From NCBI GenBank assembly GCA_030623545.1, contig JAUXLW010000082.1, positions 1 through 6,138 of the forward strand: 6,138 bases of DNA. Reading direction: 5' to 3'. A model generated the notes under the pieces. The model was not told the origin of the DNA. It worked only from the letters and a program-made list of their open reading frames with translations, and ran no database searches. A program made the translations under genes and the position numbers. Positions 5,430-6,138 of the stretch are shown piece after piece. Position 1 is the first letter of the stretch. Each line of letters opens with the position of its first letter. This stretch comes from Acidimicrobiia bacterium (GTDB lineage Bacteria; Actinomycetota; Acidimicrobiia; Spongiisociales; SHLN01).

Positions 5430-6138
5430 ATGGCAAGAGTCGCAATCACAGGGGCCAGACTCTTCGATGGATCGGGCGCCGAACCCCTCGAAGAGCAAAC
5501 CATCATTTGGGAAGCAGCCGAGATCTCCTGGGTCGGGCCCGACGACGACGCACCCATCGGCGATTCTCTTCCGATCCCGGCAGAGGGCGGAACGGTTATA
5601 CCAGGGCTGATCGACAGCCACGTGCACATCAGTCTCTCCCCCACCCCGTCCGGGGTGGATGACGTTGCCGAAGAGCCGGTCAGCCGCACTGTCATCCGGG
5701 CCGCTCACGCTGCCTCCGTCCTCCTGCGGGCGGGTATAACCACCGCTCGCGACGTCGGCTCCCGGGAGGGAGTTGCCATCGAAATTGCTGCCGCGCAACG
5801 CGAGGGAGACCTCCAGGGGGCTCGAATTATCGCCGCCGGGCGGGGCATTACCCCCAAAGGGGGTCACGGTCAGACGATAGGCGTCGAGGTTCAAGGAGCC
5901 GGGGAAGTTGCCGGAGCCGTAACCGAGGAAATCGAGCGCGGTGCCGACTTGATCAAGATCTTCCCCACCGGCGGTGTGCTGGGACCCGGCCCTCACGGTT
6001 ACGACGTCGTCATGTCCGCAGACGAGGTCCGCGCGGCAGTGGAAACGGCCCACGAGATGGGCGTGTTGGTGGCAGGGCACGTCCACGGTCCCGAGGGGAT
6101 TGAGCTGGTGCTGGACGCCGGCATCGACACCATCGAGC
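5430..6138 (+). CDS. Metal-dependent amidohydrolase, 5' part (runs off the window)
   Basis: The 236 complete codons visible encode the N-terminal half or more of an amidohydrolase-superfamily enzyme of the imidazolonepropionase-like / Xaa-Pro dipeptidase group (usually about 400 residues). A small N-terminal beta domain (MARVAITGARLFDGSG) leads into PGLIDSHVHI with the metal ligands H64 and H66, then AGITTARDVG (101-110), GRGITPKGGHG (137-147), DLIKIFPTGG, whose Lys176 is the expected carbamylated bridging ligand, and AGHVHG (H217 and H219). The later histidine and aspartate ligands lie beyond the window. The enzyme should hydrolyse an amide or related bond; its substrate cannot be read from the sequence. 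The ATG at 5430 follows a TAGCCT element by seven bases, suggesting a leaderless message. There is no frameshift or stop up to the window edge. Confidence 0.9.
   Translation, partial: MARVAITGARLFDGSGAEPLEEQTIIWEAAEISWVGPDDDAPIGDSLPIPAEGGTVIPGLIDSHVHISLSPTPSGVDDVAEEPVSRTVIRAAHAASVLLRAGITTARDVGSREGVAIEIAAAQREGDLQGARIIAAGRGITPKGGHGQTIGVEVQGAGEVAGAVTEEIERGADLIKIFPTGGVLGPGPHGYDVVMSADEVRAAVETAHEMGVLVAGHVHGPEGIELVLDAGIDTIE

Noticed and set aside
5376..6086. Upstream continuation of the small membrane-protein frame on the minus strand (up to 357 codons)
   Set aside because: It is antisense to the amidohydrolase, whose motifs are clear; the translated extension has no hydrophobic pattern or motif like the membrane part.

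Overview
The window looks like chromosomal DNA of a high-GC Gram-positive bacterium, most likely an actinomycete in the broad sense (Actinomycetota, perhaps an uncultured, deep-branching lineage such as Acidimicrobiia). The reasons are the GC-rich codon use, an enoyl-ACP reductase of the mycobacterial InhA type, frequent GTG and TTG starts, and several genes that appear to start at or next to their transcription start. The lineage below phylum is inference.

Layout, left to right. Bases 1-406 hold no convincing protein gene. They contain a strongly folding segment (148-256) with a -10-like hexamer just upstream, then a GC-rich hairpin (292-329), then a probable promoter and ribosome binding site for the first gene. 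Bases 407-640 (+) encode a 77-residue stand-alone Lrp/AsnC ligand-binding (RAM) domain. Bases 615-1634 (-) encode D-alanine--D-alanine ligase, overlapping the RAM gene tail to tail. Bases 1660-4197 (+) encode an 845-residue membrane sensor histidine kinase with a long charged N-terminal extension, about six membrane segments, a GAF domain and a full kinase core. Bases 4108-4890 (-) encode the enoyl-ACP reductase; the last 90 bases of the kinase gene run antisense into it. Bases 5013-5375 (-) encode a small four-helix membrane protein of unknown function. Bases 5430-6138 (+) hold the 5' part of an amidohydrolase gene cut off by the window end.

How the genes fit together: two encode cell-envelope housekeeping enzymes (peptidoglycan precursor synthesis by Ddl, fatty-acid elongation by FabI/InhA) and flank an orphan sensor kinase with no response regulator beside it. 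An envelope-related signal for the kinase is possible, but adjacency is the only support. The genome is very compact: two convergent overlaps (26 and 90 bases) and two short divergent gaps (25 and 54 bases). No mobile element, CRISPR array, tRNA or rRNA was seen. The most unusual features are the structured RNA candidate at 148-256 and the mirrored GTTAGCCTG elements at 5382-5423, each placed to drive a leaderless gene.
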